Below are positions 43,847 through 53,191 of a DNA stretch of 64,000 nt, in pieces (position 1 is the stretch's first letter; each line of letters starts with the position of its first letter). The notes under the pieces were generated by a model. It saw only the letters and a list, made by a program, of their open reading frames with translations, was not told the DNA's origin and did not search any database. The stretch covers positions 118,315 through 182,314 of the forward strand of contig DFLU01000005.1 of assembly GCA_002375495.1 (NCBI GenBank). The letters run 5' to 3'. The translations under genes were made by a program, and so were the position numbers. This stretch comes from Flavobacteriaceae bacterium UBA3611 (GTDB lineage Bacteria; Bacteroidota; Bacteroidia; Flavobacteriales; Flavobacteriaceae).

Positions 43847-44452
43847 ATGAAAATTAAGTATATTATTACAATTATCCTTTTAGTTTTGATGCAATTTAAT
43901 TGCTCTAATGGTCCTGAAATCAAAACAGAAACTAAAAAACTGATTGAAAATAGAAGTATCTATTTAAATGGAGGTCTAAACGCTAATTTTGGAGGAAAGT
44001 CAAGAACGGTATTGAAAATAGATTTGCCGCCAAACACGGTTGAATGGTATTATAGTTTTTCAACCACAAAAGGTGAGAGCGGAACACAAAATTTGAACTT
44101 AGCAATTCAGTTAGCCGCCTTGATGGCTGACTCAAGTGGTTTAACGTCAGGTATTCTATCTTCCATAAAAGTACCGGAGGGCGTTGCATCTGCAGACATT
44201 TATTTATTGGACAAAACTAACATGGCTAAGTTCATCGCAAAGGAGGACTTTGATGGTGAGCAAATTTCATATGCTATGGAAGGCACTGTGGAAAGTACTA
44301 AACAAGCTGTTGTAAGAATAAATGATATTACTTCGGGAACTGTTTATTTAGGCTTAAAAAATCCGAGCACCATGAATAGTGTCACAATAAATATAGAAGT
44401 AGTAGCAATTACGGAATCAACAATCGAGCCCATATTGGTTAAAACGCCATAA
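43847..44452 (+). CDS. Hypothetical lipoprotein
   Basis: A 201-residue lipoprotein with lipobox MQFNC (Cys19). The mature part is strand-rich with SRTVLKIDLPPNTVEWYYSFSTT and a C-terminal half ending SVTINIEVVAITESTIEPI, suggestive of a beta-sandwich that binds something at the cell surface or in the periplasm. There is no known family. It follows the regulator gene by 41 bp and precedes a strong terminator, so it may be the last gene of the kinase operon. Confidence 0.75.
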   Translation: MKIKYIITIILLVLMQFNCSNGPEIKTETKKLIENRSIYLNGGLNANFGGKSRTVLKIDLPPNTVEWYYSFSTTKGESGTQNLNLAIQLAALMADSSGLTSGILSSIKVPEGVASADIYLLDKTNMAKFIAKEDFDGEQISYAMEGTVESTKQAVVRINDITSGTVYLGLKNPSTMNSVTINIEVVAITESTIEPILVKTP

Positions 44453-44502
44453 ACAGGTGAATTTGTAAAATTTGCTGCTTTATTTAGCGTAAGTACCACA
44501 CC

Positions 44503-44516
44503 TACGGATTTCCGTA
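44503..44516. promoter_or_regulatory. Palindrome TACGGATTTCCGTA
   Basis: A perfect 14-bp palindrome between genes. A second, closely similar copy lies 121 bp downstream. Both look like dimeric regulator sites, possibly of the LuxR-type regulator encoded at 43140-43805. Confidence 0.5.
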
Positions 44517-44587
44517 AAGTAATTACATTCATTATTCATATCATTGGGTGTTTGATAGCCAAAAGGCTTTCACATTGGGGAGCATAG

Positions 44588-44618
44588 AAAAGACACTGTA
44601 AAAGGTGTCTTTTTTTTT
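44588..44618 (+). terminator. Intrinsic terminator
   Basis: Stem AAAGACAC / GTGTCTTT with an 8-9 base loop and a run of eight further T. It lies downstream of the lipoprotein gene at 43847-44452. Confidence 0.88.
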
Positions 44619-44622
44619 GTGG

Positions 44623-44638
44623 TTACGGATTACCGTAA
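44623..44638. promoter_or_regulatory. Inverted repeat TTACGGATTACCGTAA
   Basis: TTACGG and CCGTAA around a 4-base spacer, directly after the terminator and 53 bp before the ATG of the next gene. With the copy at 44503 it defines TACGG-ATTW-CCGTA. Confidence 0.5.
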
Positions 44639-44690
44639 GGAAAATGTGGTTTTGAATTGTAGGTTTGGACAAACTAACAACCAACTCCCG

Positions 44691-45407
44691 ATGAAAATTA
44701 CTACGCTTACTTTACTTCTACTCCTTTTAATTGTTCCTAAATCGAATGCCCAAGACGACGGTCTTCTCGGAGCTGTAGCAGGTGTTGCTGCTATAGGCGC
44801 CGTCATTGTAGCAGTAGACCAAATGAAGGAACAAGCTGAGCTGAATGCCACCGAATGGTTACTCAACAACCATCCTGAAATGAATAGTTTTTCTCTCAAA
44901 ACGCTTTCGTTTGATGGAAAAAAAGCCAAGGATATGTCATCGGTTTCGGTAATTACTTATAAAATCCAAGAGTTTGAACTGCAGGATAAACCAGAATTGG
45001 ATGGTAAAAAATATGTTTTATTTGGTTTCACAAGTTACGGCTGGGCCAATGAAATGGGTGTTGATTTAAACCGAATTATCTGGCATATGATTGATAAAGA
45101 AGAGTGGATAAACATGATGGTAGCATACGTAAAAACAGCTTCTCAGGAACAAAATGAAGAAAAAATTAGAGATTTATTAAAAAGCGGCAAAATTGTAAAT
45201 AAAGGCGTGCGTGAAGGATTTGATCTTACTATACCATTTTATCGGATGAATGGTGACATGTATTCCGTACAGGACTATAATGAGATGATGAAGTTAATCT
45301 ATAATGAACGGTCATTAGGCATCTACCTAAAAGCAACTGAAAATCTGGTACAAATTGGAAGAGGCGACATAATTGATATTCATGAGTTTTTTACGGAAAA
45401 CGATTAG
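44691..45407 (+). CDS. Hypothetical secreted or envelope protein
   Basis: A 238-residue protein with signal peptide MKITTLTLLLLLLIVPKSNAQ. A Gly/Ala-rich hydrophobic stretch follows (LLGAVAGVAAIGAVIVAVDQ) that may insert in a membrane. The rest is mixed alpha/beta with KKYVLFGFTSYGWANEMGVDLN. The 24-codon upstream extension was dropped because it runs through the TTACGG palindrome. The family is unknown. It is a likely target of the TACGG palindromes. Confidence 0.72.
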   Translation: MKITTLTLLLLLLIVPKSNAQDDGLLGAVAGVAAIGAVIVAVDQMKEQAELNATEWLLNNHPEMNSFSLKTLSFDGKKAKDMSSVSVITYKIQEFELQDKPELDGKKYVLFGFTSYGWANEMGVDLNRIIWHMIDKEEWINMMVAYVKTASQEQNEEKIRDLLKSGKIVNKGVREGFDLTIPFYRMNGDMYSVQDYNEMMKLIYNERSLGIYLKATENLVQIGRGDIIDIHEFFTEND

Positions 45408-45467
45408 TTGTCAAAAGAAAACTTTAGCACTTATTTTAATACGAAACTAATTTTAAAAAAACATATT

Positions 45468-45599
45468 ATGGCAAAATCAAGCGGACTTAAAAACGCGCCT
45501 AGCACCACAGGGCGTCCATCAGGAAAAGGCAGGAGCAACAACCCTTCGAAAATTTCTGGTGGCAATACTTCAACAAATAAAGGTACTAGCAAAAAATAA
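45468..45599 (+). CDS. Small basic Ser/Gly/Lys-rich protein
   Basis: A 43-residue protein starting MAKSSGLKNAPSTTGRPSGKG and ending in lysines. It is low-complexity and positively charged, likely disordered and nucleic-acid-binding. ATG 45468 is used; the open frame extends to a TTG at 45408 next to the previous stop, but that N-terminus looks non-coding. Confidence 0.6.
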   Translation: MAKSSGLKNAPSTTGRPSGKGRSNNPSKISGGNTSTNKGTSKK

Positions 45600-45646
45600 T
45601 TAGTTGGCCTTCAAGCGTCAAGTTCAAATATAAAATCGATTGATCT

Positions 45647-45880
45647 ATGAAATCATCCTCACAAACTCCAAACTATAAAGAAAAATTCCTTGAACGTTAT
45701 AAAGACAAAGATCAAAATGAGCTTTTAATAGAGCTTATTTGGGTTCTTCGAAAAAATTTCGATAAAAATGAAAAGATTCGCGAGAATACGTCGAAATTAG
45801 TTTGGTGGTTGATTGCTATTCCAATAATTATCGGACTTATAATTGGGTTTATTTCATTAGCAGGTATTGCTTCCTTGTAG
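45647..45880 (+). CDS. Small single-helix membrane protein
   Basis: A 77-residue protein. A charged helical N-terminus of about 50 residues (YKEKFLERYKDKDQNELLIELI) is followed by one hydrophobic helix (about 52-75, WWLIAIPIIIGLIIGFISLAG). The family is not recognised. It lies between small genes in the same direction. Confidence 0.65.
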   Translation: MKSSSQTPNYKEKFLERYKDKDQNELLIELIWVLRKNFDKNEKIRENTSKLVWWLIAIPIIIGLIIGFISLAGIASL

Positions 45881-45973
45881 ACTCAAAAAATTAAACTAAT
45901 TCAACTTTTGTAAAACCTATAAGTTTCCTAGTAAAGTATGAATATTGATTAACAAGTTGAAATAAATCAAATA

Positions 45974-46336
45974 ATGAAAAAAGCACTTCTTTTATTCCTA
46001 TTCCTAAATGCGTCCGTATCAATTATAACTGTCCATGCTCAATCTATGAGCTGCCAAGAAGTTTTTGAAATTGTCACCGAGAATTATGACTCTAAAAACC
46101 AAGTGTCTTGCTATGGTTCTAGTATGTTAACCAAAGCTATTTATTATAAACTAGACGGGATGGGATTTGTAGTCGCATACCTGAAATCAAACGAATTCGA
46201 TTTCAAAGGCAGACCTTACATCTTTTGTGGTATTTCTGATGCCCGTTGGAGATCATTTAAATCGGGTGGAATGTATGGTTCGTGGGGTGAATCGTTTCAT
46301 GAGTATATTAGGGATTATACGTGTGATTGTGATTAA
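45974..46336 (+). CDS. Small secreted protein, KTSC-like
   Basis: A 120-residue exported protein with signal peptide MKKALLLFLFLNASVSIITVHAQ. The mature part has YKLDGMGFVVAYLKSN, YIFCGISDARWRSFKSGGMYGSW and ESFHEYIRDY. This follows the KTSC-domain pattern, in which a strand for a residue-level substructure is followed by w-x-x-F and G-x-x-F/Y-x-x-x-I. Five mature-part cysteines may form disulfides. Function unknown. It lies 77 bp before the restriction operon. Confidence 0.65.
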   Translation: MKKALLLFLFLNASVSIITVHAQSMSCQEVFEIVTENYDSKNQVSCYGSSMLTKAIYYKLDGMGFVVAYLKSNEFDFKGRPYIFCGISDARWRSFKSGGMYGSWGESFHEYIRDYTCDCD

Positions 46337-46413
46337 GCACGCCCACGACATGATATCGACTAAAACGTACGAAACCATCACTGGAAACTAAGTGAATCTA
46401 CGTATACCAGAAA

Positions 46414-49290
46414 TTGAATGATTCTGCTATATTTGAAAATCAACTAACGCAACTCCCATTGGAACCCAACCAAAACCCAGAACAACTTGCACGCGACCGG
46501 ATTGACGAAATGCTTCGTGAGGCAGGATGGGTTGTGCAATCTAAAAATCAAGTTGATCTATCAGCAAATATTGGTGTTGCCCTACGAGAGACGAATACAG
46601 CTTCTGGCTCTGCAGACTATATGCTGTTTGTTAATAGAAATCCCGTGGGTGTTATAGAAGCCAAGCGTGAAGACGAGGGGCATAGACTAACGATGGTTGA
46701 AGAACAATCTGAACGATATGCCACTGAGGCCATTAAAATAGGTTCGTTTACACTTGAAGGAATTAAGCCATTTGTGTACGAGAGTACTGGGACGATTACT
46801 CGCTTTACCAACTATCGAGATCCGAAACCAAGAGGCAGAAATGTTTTTAGCTTTCATAAGCCCGAGACTTTAGCCGATTGGCTAAAAAAAGATAAAAGTC
46901 TTCGTGAGCGATTGTTATCAATACCAGACCTTGATGAATCCGGACTCCGTCCCGCTCAAATCGTAGCCATCAATAACTTGGAAAATTCTTTTAAAAAGAA
47001 TAGACCCAAGGCGTTAATCCAAATGGCCACGGGTGCTGGAAAAACCTTCACAGCCGCAACTTTTGTGTATCGTTTGCTCAAACACGCCGATGCAAAACGA
47101 ATATTATTTTTGGTAGACACCAAAAACCTTGGAGAACAGGCAGAACAGGAGTTTATGACCTTCCAACCAAATGATGACAACCGAAAATTCACTGAATTGT
47201 ATAACGTGCAGCGATTATCTTCAAGCTACATTGCTTCAGATAGTCAAGTGTGCATTTCAACCATACAACGCCTCTACTCTATTCTAAAAGGTGAAGAATT
47301 AGACGAGAGTGCAGAAGAAGCCAATCCAAATGAATCCCGATATTTATCGGGATGGCTGCAACAGAAAATGGCGAAGAACAAAGCCGTGCCAGTGGAGTAC
47401 ACCCCAAAAGTACCTATCGAACAATTCGATTTTATTGTTATTGATGAGGCGCACCGTTCTATTTATAACCTATGGAAACAGGTATTGGATTATTTTGATG
47501 CGTTTCTAATTGGACTAACCGCTACACCAGATAAGAGAACCTTTGGTTTTTTTAATGAAAATGTGGTGAGTCAGTATACGTATGAAGAATCGGTAACCGA
47601 TGGTGTAAATGTGCCTTATGATGTGTACACGATTGAAACTGAAATTTCACAGAAAGGCGAAGTAGTAAAGGCTGGTTGGTTTGTTGACAGGCGCGACAAA
47701 CTCACGCGTAAAAAACGTTGGCAACAAGAAGATGAAGATACCGACTACAATCGCAATGATCTAGATAAAAAAGTAGTCAACCCTAGCCAAATCAGAAATA
47801 TCATTCGTGAATTTAAAAGGGCTTTGAAAACTACGATTTATCCAAATCGTATTGATTCAAATGGAGAATACGAAGTACCTAAAACATTAGTCTTTGCCAA
47901 AACTGATAGCCACGCAGACGATATCATAAAGATCATCAGGGAAGAATTTGACGAAGGCAACGACTTTTGTAAAAAAGTAACGTACAAAATTGAAGAAGAC
48001 CCGAAATCGGTGTTGAATCGCTTTCGTAATTCATATTATCCAAGAATTGCCGTAACTGTTGATATGATTGCCACAGGTACAGACGTAAAACCTTTGGAGG
48101 TATTGTTATTTATGCGGGATGTTAAAAGCATCAACTATTTTGAACAAATGAAAGGTCGTGGCACACGAACTATTAATAGCGATTCTTTACAACTTGTATC
48201 CAGAACAGCTAAAACAAAGACACATTTTGTCATAGTAGACGCGGTTGGTGCCACCAAGTCTAAAAAAACAGACAGCAGACCATTGGAACGCAAACCAACT
48301 GTACCCATGAAAGATTTATTGGGGGCCGTAACCATGGGAGTTGCCGACGAAGATTTGTTCTTGTCTCTGGCCAATCGATTGATACGTTTGGAAAAACAAA
48401 TCACGGAAAAAGAAAAAGATAAATTATTGGAATTTTCTGGTGGCAAAAACTTAAAGCAGATCACCAAAGAACTCATTACAGCATACGATCAAGATGCCAT
48501 TGAAACCAGAGCGCAACTAGAAATTGACAAAATTCCTGTACAAGACCAAACCCCAGCGTTAATCGAAGAGGCAAAAAAGCACGCTCAAAATGCCCTTATT
48601 TTAGAAGCAACCAAAACATTTAATGGTGAGCTCAACGAATATTTAGACAACGTTCGCAAGCAACATGAACAAATTATTGATAGCATAAACATAGATACCG
48701 TTACAAAGAGCGAATGGGAAACCACTTCTGTGGATAAAGCAACCCAAATCATCAAAGATTTTAGCGAATATCTCGAAGCAAACAAAGACGAAATTACCGC
48801 GCTAAGTATATTCTACGACCAACCTTATAATCGCAGAAACATCACCTTTAACATGATAAAGGAGGTATTTGAAAAACTAAAGCTTGAAAAGCCTACGTTG
48901 GCACCAGATTACGTTTGGGAAGCCTATGTCACCTTGAGCGCTGTCGAAAGGTCGCAACAACCAAAAGAGGAACTAACAGCCTTAGTTTCCCTAATTAGAA
49001 AAGTGTGCGGCATCGATAGCGAGTTAAAGCCTTTTGATAAAACCATAGATGAAAATTTCAAAAACTGGATGTTTAAGCAAAATGCGGGGCAACACAACCG
49101 TTTTACACCAGAGCAAGTAGAATGGTTACGAATGATTAAAGACCACGTCGTGAGCAGTTACCATATCGAATTGGACGATTTAGACTATACACCTTTTGAC
49201 GCTAAAGGCGGAAAAGGAAAAATGCACCAATTATTTGGGAACCAAATGAATGAAATCATTGAGGAACTAAATGGGGTGTTAGCAGCCTAA
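46414..49290 (+). CDS. hsdR: Type I restriction enzyme R subunit
   Basis: A 958-residue motor and nuclease subunit that translocates and cuts unmodified DNA. The N-terminal nuclease has D68, E82 and K84 (SADYMLFVNRNPVGVIEAK). The SF2 helicase core has Walker A MATGAGKT (about 205-211), DEAH (D344-H347), LTATPD and the motif VI region MKGRGTRTIN. The C-terminal part matches the EcoEI-type HsdR tail. The start is TTG at 46414, the only sensible codon after an in-frame stop 19 bp upstream. It is the first gene of the ten-gene operon, an unusual place since hsdR often comes last. Confidence 0.95.
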   Translation: MNDSAIFENQLTQLPLEPNQNPEQLARDRIDEMLREAGWVVQSKNQVDLSANIGVALRETNTASGSADYMLFVNRNPVGVIEAKREDEGHRLTMVEEQSERYATEAIKIGSFTLEGIKPFVYESTGTITRFTNYRDPKPRGRNVFSFHKPETLADWLKKDKSLRERLLSIPDLDESGLRPAQIVAINNLENSFKKNRPKALIQMATGAGKTFTAATFVYRLLKHADAKRILFLVDTKNLGEQAEQEFMTFQPNDDNRKFTELYNVQRLSSSYIASDSQVCISTIQRLYSILKGEELDESAEEANPNESRYLSGWLQQKMAKNKAVPVEYTPKVPIEQFDFIVIDEAHRSIYNLWKQVLDYFDAFLIGLTATPDKRTFGFFNENVVSQYTYEESVTDGVNVPYDVYTIETEISQKGEVVKAGWFVDRRDKLTRKKRWQQEDEDTDYNRNDLDKKVVNPSQIRNIIREFKRALKTTIYPNRIDSNGEYEVPKTLVFAKTDSHADDIIKIIREEFDEGNDFCKKVTYKIEEDPKSVLNRFRNSYYPRIAVTVDMIATGTDVKPLEVLLFMRDVKSINYFEQMKGRGTRTINSDSLQLVSRTAKTKTHFVIVDAVGATKSKKTDSRPLERKPTVPMKDLLGAVTMGVADEDLFLSLANRLIRLEKQITEKEKDKLLEFSGGKNLKQITKELITAYDQDAIETRAQLEIDKIPVQDQTPALIEEAKKHAQNALILEATKTFNGELNEYLDNVRKQHEQIIDSINIDTVTKSEWETTSVDKATQIIKDFSEYLEANKDEITALSIFYDQPYNRRNITFNMIKEVFEKLKLEKPTLAPDYVWEAYVTLSAVERSQQPKEELTALVSLIRKVCGIDSELKPFDKTIDENFKNWMFKQNAGQHNRFTPEQVEWLRMIKDHVVSSYHIELDDLDYTPFDAKGGKGKMHQLFGNQMNEIIEELNGVLAA

Positions 49291-49293
49291 GAT

Positions 49294-50397
49294 ATGAAAG
49301 ATTCTCAAATTAATATGTTGGAACATTCTGAAGTCAAGGTTAAACTACTTGGGCTTTATATGGAAAGATATTTAAACATATTATATTTATCAAAATATAT
49401 TGAAACTGTTATCTTGTTTGATTTGTTTTGTGGCGAAGGAATTTATGAGAATGGAGGTAAAGGTAGCCCGATAATAATGTTGGAGTCAATAAATAATTTA
49501 GAAGTAGACAATTCTAATAAATCTGGTTTTGAAATTCATTTTAATGATATTGATTTACCCAAAGTAAATAAATTACAAAATGAAATTACTAATAGAGATC
49601 TAGTGTCAAAAAAGATTACTGGGCTTTATTATACTAACAATGACTATCAAAAAATGCTTCCTTATGTGGTGAGTATGTTTACAGGATTCAGCAAAAGAAG
49701 GGGTTTTATTTTTATAGACCCTTATGGGTATAAAGAAATTAGGCTATCACATATCAAAGAGCTTTTAAGACCAGGAACAACTGAAGTTTTGCTGTTCTTA
49801 CCAACGCATTTTATGTTTAGGTTTGAAGAAAAAGGAACACCACAGAGTTTAAAGGAGTTTATCTCTGAATTGATACCTGAATCTCAATGGCCGAAAAGTG
49901 AAACAGGAATTGAGTTTATAGATAGGCTAAAAAACGCCTTTAAAAAAAAACTTGGAAACGATAAACTTGTTGATACTTTTATTATTTCCAGAGATAAAAA
50001 TCAATTCTTTTGTCTTTTCTTTTTTACAAGTCATATTTATGGTTTTGATAGGATGTTAGATGCAAAATGGAAATTAGATGAAGAACAAGGCCGAGGGTTT
50101 GCATTTAAATCAAATGGTGATTTATTTTCAGTGGTTGAGAAATCAGCTAATACATTTCCATTAGAAAAAGGCTTAAAAGAGTTTTTGAAAACTCCAAAAA
50201 CCAATGGCGAAGTTTATGAATTTGCTCTTCACCTTGGCTATCTTCCAACTCATACAAATCAAATACTAAAGTCTTTTCAAGATACTGGTAATCTGGAAAT
50301 AAAATCTAATGGTGATAAAATTCAAAAAGGGGCTTTTTATGTTAATTATAAAAATTATAAAAACAACTTCGATAAAATAACTATTAACTTCAAATAA
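49294..50397 (+). CDS. tcmP: Three-Cys-motif partner protein TcmP
   Basis: A 367-residue protein of the TcmP family, the usual partner of DUF5131 three-Cys proteins. The Rossmann-like first half has FDLFCGEGIYENGGKGSPI (D43, G47, G49), comparable to methyltransferase motif I. FIFIDPYGY (D142) sits at the motif IV position. The C-terminal part is helical with a winged-helix-like NGEVYEFALHLGYLPTHT. It is thus a predicted methyltransferase of unknown substrate. It lies 3 bp after hsdR and 1 bp before its partner. Confidence 0.85.
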   Translation: MKDSQINMLEHSEVKVKLLGLYMERYLNILYLSKYIETVILFDLFCGEGIYENGGKGSPIIMLESINNLEVDNSNKSGFEIHFNDIDLPKVNKLQNEITNRDLVSKKITGLYYTNNDYQKMLPYVVSMFTGFSKRRGFIFIDPYGYKEIRLSHIKELLRPGTTEVLLFLPTHFMFRFEEKGTPQSLKEFISELIPESQWPKSETGIEFIDRLKNAFKKKLGNDKLVDTFIISRDKNQFFCLFFFTSHIYGFDRMLDAKWKLDEEQGRGFAFKSNGDLFSVVEKSANTFPLEKGLKEFLKTPKTNGEVYEFALHLGYLPTHTNQILKSFQDTGNLEIKSNGDKIQKGAFYVNYKNYKNNFDKITINFK

Positions 50398-50398
50398 A

Positions 50399-51130
50399 AT
50401 GGCACAATCAAGTATAGAGTGGACAGAAATGACATGGAATCCAACTACTGGATGTACGAAGGTTTCGGCTGGTTGCAAATTCTGTTATGCTGAAGTTATG
50501 AGTAAAAGGCTCAAAGCTATGGGCGTTGAAAAATATAAAGATAACTTCAAAGTTCGCATACACGAAAAGGAATTAGACACGCCTTCAAAATGGAAAAGTC
50601 CTAAAATAGTGTTTGTTAACTCTATGAGTGATCTGTTCCATCCAAATATCCCTGTAGATTTTATCCAACGTGTGTTTAAAGTAATGAACAATCATCCACA
50701 GCACGTTTTTCAAATATTAACCAAACGAGCTGATGTTTTAAATTATTATGATGCTGAAGGTTGGTTAGAATGGAGTCATAATATTTGGATGGGTGTTTCA
50801 GTAGAAGATGAGCGTGTTACCGAGCGTATAGATTTATTGAGTCAGACAAATGCAAGAACTAAATTTTTGTCTTGCGAACCATTAATTGGACCGTTAGATA
50901 ATTTAAATCTGCAAAATATAGACTGGGTAATTGTTGGTGGTGAAAGTGGTCATAAACCTAGACCTATGGAACCAGAATGGGTAGAAGACATTAAAAACCA
51001 ATGTTTAGAAAATGATACAAAATTCTTCTTCAAACAATGGGGCGGAACTAATAAAAAGAAAACTGGAAGAGAGCTTAACGGTAGAACTTGGGATCAAATG
51101 CCTGAAATTATTCAAGAATCACAAATATGA
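50399..51130 (+). CDS. DUF5131 (phage Gp37/Gp68) three-Cys protein, radical-SAM-like
   Basis: A 243-residue protein with the CTKVSAGCKFCYAE cluster (C19, C26, C29). The C-x6-C-x2-C spacing and the following TIM-barrel-like repeats resemble radical-SAM enzymes. Further family marks are VFVNSMSDLFH, LTKRADVL, WMGVSVED, LSCEPLIGPL and VGGESGHKPRPM. It probably binds a [4Fe-4S] cluster and modifies a nucleic acid or nucleotide together with TcmP. The 3' end overlaps hsdS by 4 bp, so it is built into the hsd operon. No phage structural genes are nearby. Confidence 0.88.
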   Translation: MAQSSIEWTEMTWNPTTGCTKVSAGCKFCYAEVMSKRLKAMGVEKYKDNFKVRIHEKELDTPSKWKSPKIVFVNSMSDLFHPNIPVDFIQRVFKVMNNHPQHVFQILTKRADVLNYYDAEGWLEWSHNIWMGVSVEDERVTERIDLLSQTNARTKFLSCEPLIGPLDNLNLQNIDWVIVGGESGHKPRPMEPEWVEDIKNQCLENDTKFFFKQWGGTNKKKTGRELNGRTWDQMPEIIQESQI

Positions 51131-52425
51131 ATATAGAAGACTGGATCGAGTGTTCTTTAGGTGATTTGCTTAAATTGAAAAATGGTTATGCTTTTAAAAG
51201 TAGCAAATATCAAAATGAGGGTGTACCAGTTTTAAGAATTGGAGATATACAAGATTGGAATGTTGATATTAAAAATGCCAAAAGAATAGAAGAAGATGAA
51301 GAATATGACTCTCACATTGTAAACAAAGGAGATATTTTGATTGCAATGTCGGGTGCAACAACTGGGAAGTTTGGAATTTATAATTCCGAAGAAAAGGCAT
51401 ATCAAAATCAACGAGTTGGAAATTTAATTCCTCATTCTAAAAAATACACTTTAAAAAATTATATTTATTACTTGTTGTATTCTTTAAAAAGAGATATTGA
51501 ACAACAAGCCTATGGTGGAGCACAACCAAATATATCAGCAACTAAAATAGAAGCACTATCTACAAAGCTTTTTCCCTTACCAATTCAAAAAGCCATCGTT
51601 AAAAAAATAGAAGCCCTCTTCACCCATTTGGATAGCGGTATTGCCGACCTAAAAAAAGCACAAGATCAATTGGTAATTTATAGACAAGCGGTTTTAAAAA
51701 AGGCTTTTGAGAGGGAATTGATGAAAAATGCTGAGAAATATAAATTAAAAAATATAACTTCAAAAATTGGTTCAGGTTCTACACCAAAAGGAGGTCAGGC
51801 AAATTACAAAACTAGCGGTATACCTTTAATTCGTTCTTTAAATATTCATTTTGATCATATTAAATATGATGGGCTCGCTTTTATAGATGAAAGTCAAGCT
51901 GAAAAATTGAAAAACGTAATTGTTCAGCAAGGGGATGTTTTACTGAATATTACTGGTGCATCAATTGGAAGAGTGAATATTGCACCGAATGAATTTGATA
52001 ACGGAAGGGTTAATCAACATGTTAGCATAATACGACCCAAAGATAAAATCTTTAACACTAAATTTCTAAAATTATATATACAATCGTCAAAAATTCAGAG
52101 TTGGATTGCGAATGTAAATGTTGGTGCGACTAGACAAGGATTAACAAAATCAGCTTTAGAAAATTTAGAAATTCCAGTTCCATCATTACAAGAACAACAT
52201 CAAATCATTAGCGACATAGAAAGTCGTTTATCGGTTTGTGATACCGTAGAAAAAGACATTGCAAACAGTTTAGAAAAAGCCCAAGCCTTACGCCAAAGCA
52301 TTCTTAAAAAAGCATTTGATGGTAAGTTATTAAACGAAGAAGAAATTGCTGCTTGTAAAGCGCATAGAGACTACGAGCCGGCGAGTGTCTCGTTGGAGCG
52401 GATAAGGGCAGAGAAAACGAAATAA
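51127..52425 (+). CDS. hsdS: Type I restriction specificity subunit S
   Basis: A 432-residue DNA-recognition subunit with two target-recognition domains (about 8-150 and 205-350). They are separated by a helical spacer (IQKAIVKKIEALFTHLDSGIADLKKA) and end in a second spacer (SLQEQHQIISDIESRLSVCDTVEKD). Both TRDs have the typical hydrophobic entry (LKNGYAFKSSKY, GSGSTPKGG). Each TRD reads one half of a bipartite DNA site. The sequence cannot be predicted by eye. It is joined translationally to the DUF5131 gene. Confidence 0.94.
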   Translation: MNIEDWIECSLGDLLKLKNGYAFKSSKYQNEGVPVLRIGDIQDWNVDIKNAKRIEEDEEYDSHIVNKGDILIAMSGATTGKFGIYNSEEKAYQNQRVGNLIPHSKKYTLKNYIYYLLYSLKRDIEQQAYGGAQPNISATKIEALSTKLFPLPIQKAIVKKIEALFTHLDSGIADLKKAQDQLVIYRQAVLKKAFERELMKNAEKYKLKNITSKIGSGSTPKGGQANYKTSGIPLIRSLNIHFDHIKYDGLAFIDESQAEKLKNVIVQQGDVLLNITGASIGRVNIAPNEFDNGRVNQHVSIIRPKDKIFNTKFLKLYIQSSKIQSWIANVNVGATRQGLTKSALENLEIPVPSLQEQHQIISDIESRLSVCDTVEKDIANSLEKAQALRQSILKKAFDGKLLNEEEIAACKAHRDYEPASVSLERIRAEKTK

Positions 52426-52429
52426 GGTT

Positions 52430-53128
52430 ATGAAAATAGAATTTAAAGGAAACACTATCTCAAATTTAGCCGATTGGAAAAAGTTTGTCTTTATTGGTAA
52501 AAAAGCTAAGGATTGGAAAGAAGACCGTAGTGCCGCGTCATTAGCTGAATTTATTATTAAGAAAAACGGAGAAGAAAAGATTATTGAATTAGTGTCCGCT
52601 CAAATTGAGGAACCTTTCACACTAGAAGTTGCATATCCAGAATTCCAAGCACGATTTGATGCGCATGGTCAAGGTAGAGAACACGATTTAGCAATATTTG
52701 GCAAAACAGAATCAGGAAAAAAAATATTTATAGGAGTTGAAGCCAAGGTTGATGAATCTTTTGGAGGTACAGTTGCATCTAAGTACCATAAAGGTAAAGC
52801 AAAAGAGCTGAATGGAGAAAACACTAATTTACCAATAAGAATTGAGGAATTATTAAAATTTAATTTTAAGGTAATTACGGCAAGTGATTTTAATTTAAGG
52901 TATCAACTATTATTCTCTACAGCTGGTACTTTAAGTATTGATGCAGATATACATATATTATTGTTCTTGGTTTTTAAAACTGAGGGGTATAATCCTAAAG
53001 TAGCAGCTAAAAATTATAAAGATCTACAAGCCTTTTTAAAGAAGGCAGAAGCTATTAATGTGGATGGTAACATCTACGAGCTAAATATGAATAATAAGGC
53101 TTTAAGTGTAGTCTATAAAGAGATTTAA
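52430..53128 (+). CDS. PD-(D/E)XK nuclease-like protein (DUF6946-like)
   Basis: A 232-residue protein. The core REHDLAIFGKTESGKKIFIGVEAKVDESF gives a D-ExK arrangement (D86, E104, K106) of the restriction-endonuclease fold. The flanks are helical (DWKKFVFIGKKAKDWKEDRSA, LLFLVFKTEGYNP). It resembles proteins annotated as DUF6946, of unknown function. It lies 4 bp after hsdS and 63 bp before the next nuclease-like gene, inside the hsd operon. Confidence 0.7.
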   Translation: MKIEFKGNTISNLADWKKFVFIGKKAKDWKEDRSAASLAEFIIKKNGEEKIIELVSAQIEEPFTLEVAYPEFQARFDAHGQGREHDLAIFGKTESGKKIFIGVEAKVDESFGGTVASKYHKGKAKELNGENTNLPIRIEELLKFNFKVITASDFNLRYQLLFSTAGTLSIDADIHILLFLVFKTEGYNPKVAAKNYKDLQAFLKKAEAINVDGNIYELNMNNKALSVVYKEI

Positions 53129-53191
53129 AGGGTAAAATATAATTGTATTCCTGCAAGTGTTTTAAAGAATAAAAGATAAAACCTATAGATT

